Source: Azospirillum thiophilum (lineage in GTDB: Bacteria > Pseudomonadota > Alphaproteobacteria > Azospirillales > Azospirillaceae). Taken from it: DNA of 64,000 bases. The translations under genes were made by a program, and so were the position numbers. The stretch is taken from positions 1,437,001 to 1,501,000 of the forward strand of contig NZ_CP012401.1 of assembly GCF_001305595.1 (NCBI RefSeq). Direction: 5' to 3'. Shown here in pieces: positions 41,213 to 49,395 of the stretch (positions are counted from its first letter, which is position 1; every line of letters begins with the position of its first letter). A model generated the notes under the pieces. That model was not told the DNA's origin and made no database searches. It saw only the letters and a program-made list of their open reading frames with translations.

Positions 41213-42136
41213 ATGACCGAAATTCGCCCGAAAATCCTGGTGGTGGACGACATCCCGTCCAACATCCATGTGCTCAGCCGCATCCTGCGGGACGATTACG
41301 ACATCTATTTCGCCACGGACGGCGAAAAGGCGCTGGACCTCGTGCCGGCGCGGATGCCCGACCTCATCCTGCTGGACATCATGATGCCGGGAATGGACGG
41401 CTACGAGGTGTGCCGCCGGATCAAGGCCGATCCCGCCACCCACGACATTCCGGTCATCTTCATCTCGGCCAAGAGCGAGGTGGAGGACGAGACCCGCGGG
41501 CTGGAGGCCGGGGCCATCGACTTCATCACCAAGCCGATCAGCCCGCCCATCGTCAAGGCCCGGGTGCGCAACCACCTGCTGCTGAAACGGCAGGCCGACC
41601 TGCTGCGCAGCCTGTCCTTCCTGGACGGTCTCACCGGCATCGCCAACCGCCGCCGCTTCGACGAGGCGATGGCGCGCGAATGGCGGCGCTGCGCCCGGTC
41701 GCACCTGCCGCTGTCGCTGATCATCCTCGATGTCGACCATTTCAAGGCCTACAACGACCAGTACGGCCATCAGGCCGGGGACGAATGCCTGCGCGTGGTG
41801 GCCGACGTTCTGTCGGAGCGGGCGCGCCGGCCGAGCGACCTCGTCGCTCGTTATGGCGGGGAGGAGTTCGTCTGCCTGTTGCCGGAGACCGACGGTCCCG
41901 GCGCCAGCCGCGTCGCCGAGGATTTCCGCGTCGGCGTCACCGAACGCCGCATCCCGCACGGCCAGTCGTCGGTTGCTCCCTACCTCACCATCAGCCTGGG
42001 CGTCGCCACCGTGATCCCGACCGCCGACAGCAGTCCCGAACAGCTGGCCGAGATGGCCGACCAGCTTCTCTACCGCGCCAAGCGGGCCGGCCGGAACCGC
42101 GTGCAGGATGCGATGGTGCCGGTGCCAGTGCCGTGA
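41213..42136 (+). CDS. Response regulator with GGDEF domain (PleD-like diguanylate cyclase)
   Basis: A 307-residue REC-GGDEF protein. The receiver has D55 (LILLDIMMPGMDG) and a conserved KP (ITKP). The GGDEF domain carries YGGEEF, the substrate-binding DGLTGIANRR and LDVDHFKAYND, and an inhibitory-site RPSD exactly five residues before GGEEF. It should make c-di-GMP from two GTP when phosphorylated, with product inhibition. It starts 8 bp after the hybrid kinase, which is its probable partner. Its stop overlaps the GTG of the next gene (GTGA), so a MoeA-like protein is coupled to it. Confidence 0.92.
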   Translation: MTEIRPKILVVDDIPSNIHVLSRILRDDYDIYFATDGEKALDLVPARMPDLILLDIMMPGMDGYEVCRRIKADPATHDIPVIFISAKSEVEDETRGLEAGAIDFITKPISPPIVKARVRNHLLLKRQADLLRSLSFLDGLTGIANRRRFDEAMAREWRRCARSHLPLSLIILDVDHFKAYNDQYGHQAGDECLRVVADVLSERARRPSDLVARYGGEEFVCLLPETDGPGASRVAEDFRVGVTERRIPHGQSSVAPYLTISLGVATVIPTADSSPEQLAEMADQLLYRAKRAGRNRVQDAMVPVPVP

Positions 42137-43311
42137 GCGCCGTGTCTGCCGCCTTCGACGTCCGCGGCCGCGGCTTCGCCCGCCGCGCGCCGCTGTCCCT
42201 CGCCTGGGACTGGATCGACGGCAGGATCCTGCCGTCTGCCGCGCGCAGGCTGGCGCTGGCGGACTGCGTCGGGCTGCGGCTGGCGGAGGCGGTCGCGGCG
42301 GACGGCGACTGGCCGCCCGCCGACCGGGCCGCGGCAGACGGCTATGCCGTGGCGGCGGCGGACACGCTGGGAGCCGGCTCCTACAACCCGGTGCCACTGA
42401 TGGCGGCGGTGCCGGTGTCGGCCGGCGAGCCGATGCCGCCGGGCAGCGATGCGGTGCTCCCCTTCGAGGCGGTTTATGCCGCCGGCCCGTTGCCGGAAGC
42501 GGTCGATGCGGTTGCGCCGGGCTGCGGAGTGGAGCGGCGGGGCGCCTGGATGCGGGTCGGCGACCCATTGCTGCCGGCCGGACGGCGCCTGCGGCCGGCC
42601 GATCTCGGCCTGCTCGCCGCCGCCGGCCATCGCACGCTGACGGTCCTGCCGGCGCCGCGGGTGCGCATCCTGCTGGCGGGCGGCCCCAGGGACGGGGCAC
42701 CGGAGCAATTGGGAGTCATGCTGGCGGCGCTGGTGGTGCGCGATGGCGGCCGGGTCGAAAGCATTGAGGCGCTGCCCGCCGACCGTGCCGCCCTGGCGCT
42801 GGCCTATGCGCGGCCGGGCGCCGACCTGATCCTGTCGGCCGGGCGTACCGGCTGCGGTCCGGACGACGTGGCGCCGCCGGCGCTGGCGGATGCCGGCAGC
42901 CTCGACCTGCACGGCATCGCCATGCGGCCGGGCGGCAGCGCCGGGCTTGGGCTGGCAGCCGGAGATGGAGCGGGCGGCGTGCCGGTGCTGCTGCTGCCGG
43001 GCGAGCCGATGGCGGCGCTGGCCGCCTACGAGCTGCTGGCCGGCCGCGCGGTGCGGCTTGGCGCCGGCCTGCCTGCCGGGCTGCCGCATGCGACGGCCGA
43101 CGCGGTGACGGCGCGCAAGCTGGTGTCGGAGATCGGCTGTCTCGACCTCCACCGGGTGCGGCTGGACGGTGACGGCCGGATCGAACCGGTGGGCTCGCCC
43201 GGCTGGCCCGGTCTGGCGGCGGCGGCGCGGGCCGACGGCTTCGTGCTGGTCCCGGCCGGGAGCGAAGGCGTGCCGGACGGCGCCGCGGTCACCATGTATC
43301 GTTTCGGCTGA
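42133..43311 (+). CDS. Divergent MoeA-like molybdopterin protein
   Basis: A 392-residue protein related to MoeA (molybdopterin molybdotransferase) over its whole length: WIDGRILPSAARRLALADCVG, ADRAAADGYAVAAADT and the MoeA-specific GEPMPPGSDAVLPFEAV. The usual S-G-G-(T/V)-S-x-G-x-x-D active motif is replaced by SAGRTGCGPDD, and the MKPGKP motif reads MRPGGS, so catalysis is doubtful. The start GTG at 42133 overlaps the cyclase stop by four bases. A second, full MoeA fused to a binding domain follows. It may be a paralog serving one molybdoenzyme, but no such enzyme is in the window. Confidence 0.75.
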   Translation: MSAVSAAFDVRGRGFARRAPLSLAWDWIDGRILPSAARRLALADCVGLRLAEAVAADGDWPPADRAAADGYAVAAADTLGAGSYNPVPLMAAVPVSAGEPMPPGSDAVLPFEAVYAAGPLPEAVDAVAPGCGVERRGAWMRVGDPLLPAGRRLRPADLGLLAAAGHRTLTVLPAPRVRILLAGGPRDGAPEQLGVMLAALVVRDGGRVESIEALPADRAALALAYARPGADLILSAGRTGCGPDDVAPPALADAGSLDLHGIAMRPGGSAGLGLAAGDGAGGVPVLLLPGEPMAALAAYELLAGRAVRLGAGLPAGLPHATADAVTARKLVSEIGCLDLHRVRLDGDGRIEPVGSPGWPGLAAAARADGFVLVPAGSEGVPDGAAVTMYRFG

Positions 43312-43334
43312 GCATCGCTCCGTTCGATCCCGTT

Positions 43335-43364
43335 CCGCCCCGATCTTTTCCGCCCCGATCTTTT
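43335..43364. repeat. Perfect 15-bp tandem duplication between the two moeA-like genes
   Basis: CCGCCCCGATCTTTT at 43335-43349 is repeated without gap at 43350-43364, just before the ribosome site of the downstream gene. Confidence 0.8.
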
Positions 43365-43381
43365 CCACAGAGGCTTTCCGC

Positions 43382-45400
43382 GTGCACAGTTCCGACCAGA
43401 GCCGCGAGGACATCCGCCGTTTCGTCGCCCAGGCCGCCCGCCAGGACCAGTTCCTGGAGGTGGTGAGCGGGGAGGAGGCGCGCGCCCGCTTCCACCGCCA
43501 TCTCGACCTCTCCCCGCGGGGCGAGGAGAGCGTATCGCTGTCGGCCGCGCTGGGCCGCGTGCTGTCGGCCGACGTGGTGGCGGAGGTCGATGTTCCCGGC
43601 TTCGACCGTTCGGTGGTCGACGGCTTCGCGGTGCGCGCCGCCGACACGCTCGGCGCGGCGGAGGACCGGCCGGTCGCCCTGCGCCTGAACGACGAGGTGC
43701 TGGCCGCCGGCCATGCGCCCACGCTGACGGTGGAGCCCGGCACCGCCACCGTGATCGCCACCGGCGGCATGCTGCCGCGCGGTGCCGACGCCGTGGTGAT
43801 GGTGGAGACGACGGAGGCGGTCGAGCGGCCCGACGGCCTGTTCGTCATGCTGACCCGCCCGGCGACGCCCGGCGCCTTCGTCGCCGCAGCCGGATCCGAC
43901 ATCGGGCGCGGCGAGGTGGTGCTGCGCCGCGGACAGGTGCTGACCTCGCGCGAGATCGGCGTGCTGGCCGCCGTCGGTCTGGCCGAGGTCGCGGTGGTGC
44001 GCCGGCCGCGTGTCGCCATCCTGTCCACCGGCGACGAGATCGTGGCGCCGGGCCGGCCGATCCGCCTGGGCGCCGTCTATGACAGCAACGGTGCCATCCT
44101 CGCCGCCGCGGTCGCCGAGCTGGGGGGCGAGCCGGTGCCGCTGGGCATCGCGCCGGACGAGGATGAGGCGCTCGACCGGCTGGTCGCCGAAGGGCTGCAG
44201 TGCGATGCGCTGCTGCTGTCGGGGGGCACCTCCAAGGGGGCGGGCGACCGCTCCCACCGCATCGTGGCGCGGCTGTCCGATCCCGGTATCGTCGCCCATG
44301 GCGTGGCGCTGAAGCCGGGCAAGCCGCTGTGCCTCGCCGTGACCGCCGGCAAGCCGGTGGTGATCCTGCCCGGCTTCCCGACCTCGGCGATGTTCACCTT
44401 CCACAGCTTCGTCGCGCCGGTGCTCCGCGCCATGGCCGGCCTGCCGCCCGCCGCGGTGGAGGAGGTGTCCGCCACCCTGCCGGTGCGGCTGGGGTCGGAA
44501 CGCGGGCGTACCGAATATGTCATGGTTTCGCTGGTCCATGGCGCGCAGGGGGACGAGCTGGCCGCCTACCCGCTGTCCAAGGGCTCGGGATCGGTCACCG
44601 CCTTCAGCCATGCCGACGGCTTCCTCGCCATCGAGGCCCAGGCCGAGGCGCTGGAGGCCGGCACCCCCGTCTCGGTCCGGCTGCTGGGCCGGGCGCTGGC
44701 GCCCGCCGACCTGATCCTGGTGGGCAGCCAGTGCATCGGCCTGAACGCGGTGATCGGCCGCCTGATCGACGGCGGACTGACGGTCAAGGCGCTGAATGTC
44801 GGCTCGATGGGCGGGCTGGCGGCGGCGCGGCGCGGGGAGTGCGACATCGCGCCCATCCATTTGATGGACCCGGCGACCGGCAGCTACAACACCCCCTTCC
44901 TGGCACCGGGGCTGGAACTCGTCACCGGCTACCGCCGCATGCAGGGCATCGTCTTCCGCCACGGCGACCCGCGGTTCGAGGGGAGGACGGCGGAAGAGGC
45001 GGTGGCCGCCGTCGCCGGGCTGCCCGACTGCATCCTGATCAACCGCAACGCCGGCAGTGGCACCCGCATCCTGACCGACCGGCTGCTCGGCGCGGCGCGG
45101 CCGACCGGCTATTGGACGCAGGCGAAGTCGCACAACGCCGTCGCCGTGGCGGTGGCGCAGAACCGCGCCGACTGGGGGATGGCCATAGGACCGGCCGCGG
45201 ACCTCTACGGCCTGGGCTTCCTGCCGCTGCGGGAGGAGCATTACGACTTCGTCATTCCCGCCGCCCGCCGCGACCGTCCGGCCGTGCGCCGCTTCATCGA
45301 GGCGCTGGAAACGCCGGAGGTGGCGGCGGCCCTGCGGGAGATGGGGTTTTCGCGTCAGGGTCCGATCGATCCGTCCTGCAAATTCGCCTGCAAGCTCTAA
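43382..45400 (+). CDS. MoeA fused to a periplasmic-binding-like domain
   Basis: A 672-residue two-part protein. Residues about 25-430 are a complete MoeA: GFDRSVVDGFAVRAADT, GTATVIATGGMLPRGADAV, LSGGTSKGAGD, GVALKPGKPL and LPGFPTSAMF. Residues about 445-672 are a PBP_like_2 (LysR/TupA-type) domain that in this fusion is cytoplasmic (ADLILVGSQCIGLNAVIGRL, NRNAGSGTRILTDRLL). MoeA inserts molybdate into molybdopterin; the extra domain may bind molybdate, tungstate or a cofactor. The GTG at 43382 follows AGAGG. It is in the same orientation as the divergent MoeA, 70 bp downstream. Confidence 0.88.
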   Translation: MHSSDQSREDIRRFVAQAARQDQFLEVVSGEEARARFHRHLDLSPRGEESVSLSAALGRVLSADVVAEVDVPGFDRSVVDGFAVRAADTLGAAEDRPVALRLNDEVLAAGHAPTLTVEPGTATVIATGGMLPRGADAVVMVETTEAVERPDGLFVMLTRPATPGAFVAAAGSDIGRGEVVLRRGQVLTSREIGVLAAVGLAEVAVVRRPRVAILSTGDEIVAPGRPIRLGAVYDSNGAILAAAVAELGGEPVPLGIAPDEDEALDRLVAEGLQCDALLLSGGTSKGAGDRSHRIVARLSDPGIVAHGVALKPGKPLCLAVTAGKPVVILPGFPTSAMFTFHSFVAPVLRAMAGLPPAAVEEVSATLPVRLGSERGRTEYVMVSLVHGAQGDELAAYPLSKGSGSVTAFSHADGFLAIEAQAEALEAGTPVSVRLLGRALAPADLILVGSQCIGLNAVIGRLIDGGLTVKALNVGSMGGLAAARRGECDIAPIHLMDPATGSYNTPFLAPGLELVTGYRRMQGIVFRHGDPRFEGRTAEEAVAAVAGLPDCILINRNAGSGTRILTDRLLGAARPTGYWTQAKSHNAVAVAVAQNRADWGMAIGPAADLYGLGFLPLREEHYDFVIPAARRDRPAVRRFIEALETPEVAAALREMGFSRQGPIDPSCKFACKL

Positions 45401-45427
45401 CAAATCGTCGGTGGCAGGGTTTTTTTG

Positions 45428-45457
45428 TGATCCGGCAACTGTCCCGTTGCGTAGCTA
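45428..45457 (+). promoter_or_regulatory. RpoE (ECF11-type) promoter upstream of rpoE-chrR
   Basis: TGATCC (45428-45433), 18-bp spacer, TAGCTA (45452-45457). This matches the Rhodobacter RpoE-type TGATCC-N18-TA...TA pattern, so the sigma factor likely activates its own gene about 150 bp downstream. Confidence 0.6.
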
Positions 45458-45606
45458 CGGTCAGGATACGACATAAGGGCCCGGCGGGAAGGCCGGGGGG
45501 CATGCGGGGTCGTCATGGAGTCCGCAAGGGGGCAGGGCGTCGCTGAATCCGGGGGTGGGATCATCCCCGGCTTGTGCGGCGATGGTTGTTCCCCTTGAAT
45601 GGGCCT

Positions 45607-46182
45607 ATGCAAGACCATCATCCCCCTGCGGCCGGCACGACCCCCAGTCTGGAAAGTCTCCTCGTCGCCGTCGGGCGCGGGCGGGACCGGCAGGCGTTCG
45701 GGGTTCTGTTCGACCATTTCGCGCCGCGGCTGAAGACCTATCTTCGCCGGTTGGGATGCGAGTCCGCCAGCGCGGAAGAGCTTGTTCAGGAGGTCATGCT
45801 GTTGGTCTGGCGTCGCGCCGAAACCTATGATCCGATCCACGCCTCGGCCGGCACCTGGGTGTTCACCATCGCCCGCAACAAGCGGATCGATGCGTTGCGT
45901 CGCGAACAGCGGCCGGAGATCGACCCCGACGATCCGGCCCTGGTCCCCGCACCCGAAGAGGCGGCCGATCGCCGGATCGAGGTGAAGGAAAGCAACATCC
46001 GCCTGCGCGCTGCGCTGAAGGATCTGCCGCCCGAACAGGCCGACCTGCTGCGCATGGCCTATTTCGAGGACAAGCCGCACAGCGTCATCTCCGTCGAGCA
46101 TGGCATTCCGCTCGGCACCGTGAAGTCGCGCCTGCGCCTGGCGATGGAGCGCCTGCGCCGGTCGATGAGGGATGTGGAATGA
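45607..46182 (+). CDS. rpoE: ECF RNA polymerase sigma factor, RpoE (ECF11-like)
   Basis: A 191-residue ECF sigma factor: region 2 at about 30-98 (AEELVQEVMLLVWRRA, then GTWVFTIARNKRIDALRR) and region 4 at about 130-185 (LKDLPPEQADLLRMAYFEDK, GIPLGTVKSRLRLAMERLRR). It is followed by a ChrR zinc anti-sigma gene, the pairing of the Rhodobacter singlet-oxygen response. An RpoE-type promoter lies upstream, consistent with autoregulation. The start at 45607 was chosen over a GTG at 45574 because the family begins near here. Confidence 0.9.
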   Translation: MQDHHPPAAGTTPSLESLLVAVGRGRDRQAFGVLFDHFAPRLKTYLRRLGCESASAEELVQEVMLLVWRRAETYDPIHASAGTWVFTIARNKRIDALRREQRPEIDPDDPALVPAPEEAADRRIEVKESNIRLRAALKDLPPEQADLLRMAYFEDKPHSVISVEHGIPLGTVKSRLRLAMERLRRSMRDVE

Positions 46183-46207
46183 GCGTTTCGGGTATGAGGT
46201 ATTCCGG

Positions 46208-46909
46208 ATGAACCGGCCCACCCACCATCCGGGCGACATGCTGCTGATCGACTATGCCGGCGGCGGCTTGTGCGAAGGGGCGGCACTGGCCGTGGCGACC
46301 CACATGGCCTTCTGTCCCGCCTGCCGCCATGCCGTGGCGGAGATGGAGGCGGTCGGCGGCGCCCTGCTCGACGAGCTTGAGCCGGCGCCGCTGTCGCCCG
46401 GCTGCCTGGAGATGATGATGGCGCGGCTTGACCATGAGCGGCCCGCGCCATGCCGTGCCGGTGCGGTCGCGTCGAAACCCGCAGCGAAGTCAGTACCGAA
46501 GTCCGATTGCCTGCGCTATCCCGAACCGCTGCGCGGCTATCTGCGCGGCCGTCTTGACCGTGACGGCAGGCTGGCGGAGGAGGGCTGGCGCTTTCTCCAG
46601 CCCGGCATGCGTTGCATCGACCTGCCGGCCGGCGCCAACGGCACGACGACCCGGCTGATCCGGATGAAGGGCGGCGTCGCCGTGCCCCGGCACACCCATG
46701 GCGACATCGAGCTGACCGTGGTGCTGGAAGGCGGCTTCTCGGATGAGTTCGGCGCCTTCCAGCCCGGCGACATCGCCGTCGGCGACCCGTCGCTGGAGCA
46801 TCGCCCGGTGTCCGACCCGGAAGGCTGCCTGTGCCTGGCCACCACGATCGGCGGGCTGAAGCTCACCGGGCCGGTCGGGCGCTTCCTCAACCGCTTCATC
46901 AATTTCTGA
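46208..46909 (+). CDS. chrR: ChrR-family zinc anti-sigma factor with C-terminal cupin
   Basis: A 233-residue anti-sigma protein. The N-terminal zinc site is H6, H32, C36 and C39 (HMAFCPAC), nearly the spacing of Rhodobacter ChrR. The C-terminal cupin (about 110-225) carries HTHGDIELTVVLEGGFSDEFG and a later EHRP histidine, fitting its metal site. It should hold the adjacent RpoE until singlet oxygen or organic peroxide triggers its loss. GAGG at 46196-46199 supports the ATG at 46208. Earlier in-frame ATG at 46172 overlaps the sigma gene. Confidence 0.9.
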   Translation: MNRPTHHPGDMLLIDYAGGGLCEGAALAVATHMAFCPACRHAVAEMEAVGGALLDELEPAPLSPGCLEMMMARLDHERPAPCRAGAVASKPAAKSVPKSDCLRYPEPLRGYLRGRLDRDGRLAEEGWRFLQPGMRCIDLPAGANGTTTRLIRMKGGVAVPRHTHGDIELTVVLEGGFSDEFGAFQPGDIAVGDPSLEHRPVSDPEGCLCLATTIGGLKLTGPVGRFLNRFINF

Positions 46910-46921
46910 ACGGCTGCATCG

Positions 46922-46960
46922 TTCCATCCATCCTCTCCTTGTCGGGGAGGATGGATGGAA
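46922..46960. terminator. Strong hairpin between chrR and the VUT gene
   Basis: A 17-bp stem (46922-46938 with 46944-46960, one G-U pair) and a 5-base TTGTC loop, between convergent genes. No T-run is present on either strand beyond the stem ends. Confidence 0.6.
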
Positions 46961-46978
46961 AAGCGGGCAGGGGCCTGT

Positions 46979-47446
46979 TCAGGCCGCCACAGCCATGCGC
47001 CCGTCCCGGGCGCGCATCAGCAGCCAGACCGCCGACACGCCCAGCAGCTTCGACGCGAGGCTGGCGGCCCACACGGCCGGCTCCCAGATGTCGAGCATGC
47101 CGAAGAAGATCGCGGTGTCGACCGGCACCGACAGGGCGGCGCTGATCCACAGCCGGTCGCGCAAGGGGCGGCGGGTGATGGTGAAGACCGCCCAGTCGAT
47201 CATCTCCGACACCGCGAAGGCGGCGACGCTGGCGGTGGCGACGAAGGGATCGGTCAGCAGATAGGACAGCACGGTGCCGCCCAGCATGGCGGCGAGCGCC
47301 CAATGGCCGAAGCGGACCTGCACCATGTCGCGCAGGATGAAGATCAGGCCGGCCCAGCAGGACCAGACCAGATCCAGGTGCGGGAACAGGCTGAAGGCAT
47401 AGTTGATGGCAAGAATGCTGCCGATATAGGCGGCGAGCCAGAGCAT
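46979..47446 (-). CDS. VUT-family (queuosine precursor-type) transporter
   Basis: A 155-residue membrane protein with about five to six helices in the Vut_1 fold: NYAFSLFPHLDLVWSCWAG, LIFILRDMVQVRFG, FAVSEMIDWAVFTITRRPLRDRLW and VDTAIFFG. The charged R-D pair and S-E-x-x-D residues within the helices are family features. Vut_1 (YhhQ-like) proteins take up queuosine precursors, but short members such as this are often unassigned. GGAGGA precedes the ATG at 47446 by 8 bases. No preQ1 riboswitch was recognised; instead there is a 36-bp-period repeat. Confidence 0.78.
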   Translation of the reverse strand: MLWLAAYIGSILAINYAFSLFPHLDLVWSCWAGLIFILRDMVQVRFGHWALAAMLGGTVLSYLLTDPFVATASVAAFAVSEMIDWAVFTITRRPLRDRLWISAALSVPVDTAIFFGMLDIWEPAVWAASLASKLLGVSAVWLLMRARDGRMAVAA

Positions 47447-47470
47447 GGCGGTGATCCTCCGAGAGCGGAC

Positions 47471-47524
47471 CCGCGGCAATACGGGCGCTGATGACCGGAG
47501 CAGTCCCCGCGGAAATGCGGGCGC
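47471..47524. repeat. 18-bp direct repeat with 36-bp period upstream of the VUT gene
   Basis: CCGCGGCAATACGGGCGC (47471-47488) and CCGCGGAAATGCGGGCGC (47507-47524), 16 of 18 identical, lie 25-78 bp before the VUT start. They could be regulator sites. Confidence 0.55.
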
Positions 47525-47588
47525 CCCGAAGCCGCCCTTGCTAACAGATCGCCGCCGTGCCGTGAAGGTGCCGCGTGCCCCCCCTCGC

Positions 47589-49190
47589 TCACACCGGCTT
47601 CGCGTCGCTCTTCAGCAGGGCGTAGGTGTAGCTGTCCACCAGCGCTTCCATCGACGCCTCGATGATGTTGGTGGAGACGCCCAGCGTCGACCATTCGGTG
47701 CCGTCGGTGCGGGCGCTGCGGATCAGCACGCGGGGCATGGCGCCGGTGCCTTCCTTGGCGGCAAGGATGCGGACGCGGTAGTCGGACAGGCTGACCTTGG
47801 CGAGTGCGGGATAGACCGGCTCCAGCGCCTTGCGCATGGCGACGTCCAGCGCGTGGACCGGACCGTTGCCGTCCGCCACCTCCAGCCGTACGGCGTCGCC
47901 GACCCGCACCCTCACCACCGCCTCGGATTCGACCACCAGCTTGCCGACCGCGTTGTATCGGCGCTCGTCGGTGACGTGGAAGCGCAGCAGCTCGAAGAAG
48001 CGCGGCACCTCGCCCAGCTCGCGCCGCACCAGCAGCTCGAAGCTGGCCTCCGCGGTGTCGTAGGCATAGCCGTCGCTGTCGCGCTGCTTCACCAGGTCGA
48101 GCAGGCCGGCCAGCCTTTCGTCCTTCGCCTCCACCGCCATGCCGATGTCGCGCAGCCGGACGATCAGGTTGGAGCGGCCGGCCTGATCCGACATGACGAT
48201 CTGCCGGCGGTTGCCGACGGCGTCCGGGGCGACATGCTCGTAGGAGGAGGGATCCTTCTCCACCGCCGAGACATGCAGCCCGCCCTTGTGGGCGAAGGCG
48301 CTGGCGCCGACATAAGGCGCGTGGCGGTTGGGGGCGCGGTTCAGCCGGTCATCGAAGGCGCGGCTCAGCTGGGTCAGGAGATGCAGATCCTCGCGCCGGA
48401 TGCCGGTCTCGAAGCCGAGCTTCAGCATCAGCGTCGGGATCAGCGACACCAGATTGGCGTTGCCGCAGCGCTCGCCCAGCCCGTTGATCGTGCCCTGGAC
48501 CATGCGCACCCCGGCCAGCACCGCTGCCAGCGAGTTGGCGACCGCATTCTCGGTGTCGTTGTGGCAATGGATGCCGAGCCGGTCGCCGGGGATGCCGTGC
48601 GTCTCCACCACCTCGCGGACGATGGCGTCGATCTCGTGCGGCAGGGTGCCGCCGTTGGTGTCGCACAGCACGATCCAGCGGGCACCGGCCTCGGCCGCCG
48701 CCTTGATGCAGGAGACGGCATAGGCCGGGTTGCGCTTGTAGCCATCGAAGAAATGCTCCGCGTCGAACAGCGCCTCGCCCTTGGCGGCGTGCAGCGCGGC
48801 GATGCTGTCGCGGATCAGGTCGAGATTCTCCTCGCGCGGGATGTTCAGCGCGACGTCGACATGGAAATCCCAGGTCTTGCCGACCATGCAGACAGCCTTG
48901 GCGCAGGATTGCACCAGCGCCGTCAACTGCGGGTCGTTGGCGGCGCTGCGGCCGGGGCGGCGCGTCATGCCGAAGGCGGTGAAGGTGGCGCGGGTCAGCT
49001 CCGGCGCCTCGGCGAAGAACTGGTCGTCGGTCGGGTTGGCGCCCGGCCAGCCGCCCTCGACATAGTCGATGCCGAGCCGGTCGAGGTCCTTAGCAATCGC
49101 GATCTTGTCGGCGACCGAGAAATCCACGTCCTGGGTCTGCGCCCCGTCGCGGAGCGTGGTGTCGTAGAGATAGATGCGTTCGCCCGTCAT
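47589..49190 (-). CDS. cimA: Citramalate synthase
   Basis: A 533-residue enzyme of the alpha-isopropylmalate/citramalate synthase family. It condenses acetyl-CoA with pyruvate to (R)-citramalate, an entry to isoleucine synthesis that avoids threonine. The catalytic TIM barrel (YLYDTTLRDGAQTQDVDFS, HCHNDTENAVANS, GLGERCGNANLV) is followed by the linker (HAPYVGASAFAHKGGLHVSA) and a C-terminal LeuA regulatory domain. The second HMGL-type motif and length fit CimA rather than LeuA. The start at 49190 precedes MTGERIYLYDTT; a 12-bp duplication abuts it. Confidence 0.95.
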   Translation of the reverse strand: MTGERIYLYDTTLRDGAQTQDVDFSVADKIAIAKDLDRLGIDYVEGGWPGANPTDDQFFAEAPELTRATFTAFGMTRRPGRSAANDPQLTALVQSCAKAVCMVGKTWDFHVDVALNIPREENLDLIRDSIAALHAAKGEALFDAEHFFDGYKRNPAYAVSCIKAAAEAGARWIVLCDTNGGTLPHEIDAIVREVVETHGIPGDRLGIHCHNDTENAVANSLAAVLAGVRMVQGTINGLGERCGNANLVSLIPTLMLKLGFETGIRREDLHLLTQLSRAFDDRLNRAPNRHAPYVGASAFAHKGGLHVSAVEKDPSSYEHVAPDAVGNRRQIVMSDQAGRSNLIVRLRDIGMAVEAKDERLAGLLDLVKQRDSDGYAYDTAEASFELLVRRELGEVPRFFELLRFHVTDERRYNAVGKLVVESEAVVRVRVGDAVRLEVADGNGPVHALDVAMRKALEPVYPALAKVSLSDYRVRILAAKEGTGAMPRVLIRSARTDGTEWSTLGVSTNIIEASMEALVDSYTYALLKSDAKPV

Positions 49191-49193
49191 CGT

Positions 49194-49216
49194 CGCCTGA
49201 CCTGCCGCCTGACCTG
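49194..49216. repeat. 12-bp tandem duplication at the cimA start
   Basis: CGCCTGACCTG at 49194-49204 recurs at 49206-49216, a 12-bp period, immediately upstream of the cimA initiation codon. Confidence 0.6.
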
Positions 49217-49395
49217 AATGAACCGGGGCCTTCCGCCCCGTGGAAAGCGGGGAGAATGGACGATGCGGCGTCTCTGCTCAACCACTTTGACAAGAAACTT
49301 GCGAAAAGCGGGCAATTGCCGCAATGGAGGGAATGCCCGGCGAAAGACGGGATGCACCTGCCCCCGTCTTTCGTTGCCGGTTCAAGCCTGCGGAC

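Noticed and set aside
47447..47588. preQ1 riboswitch upstream of the VUT gene
   Set aside because: The leader is GC-rich with direct repeats and lacks the A-rich tail and short hairpin of preQ1 aptamers.
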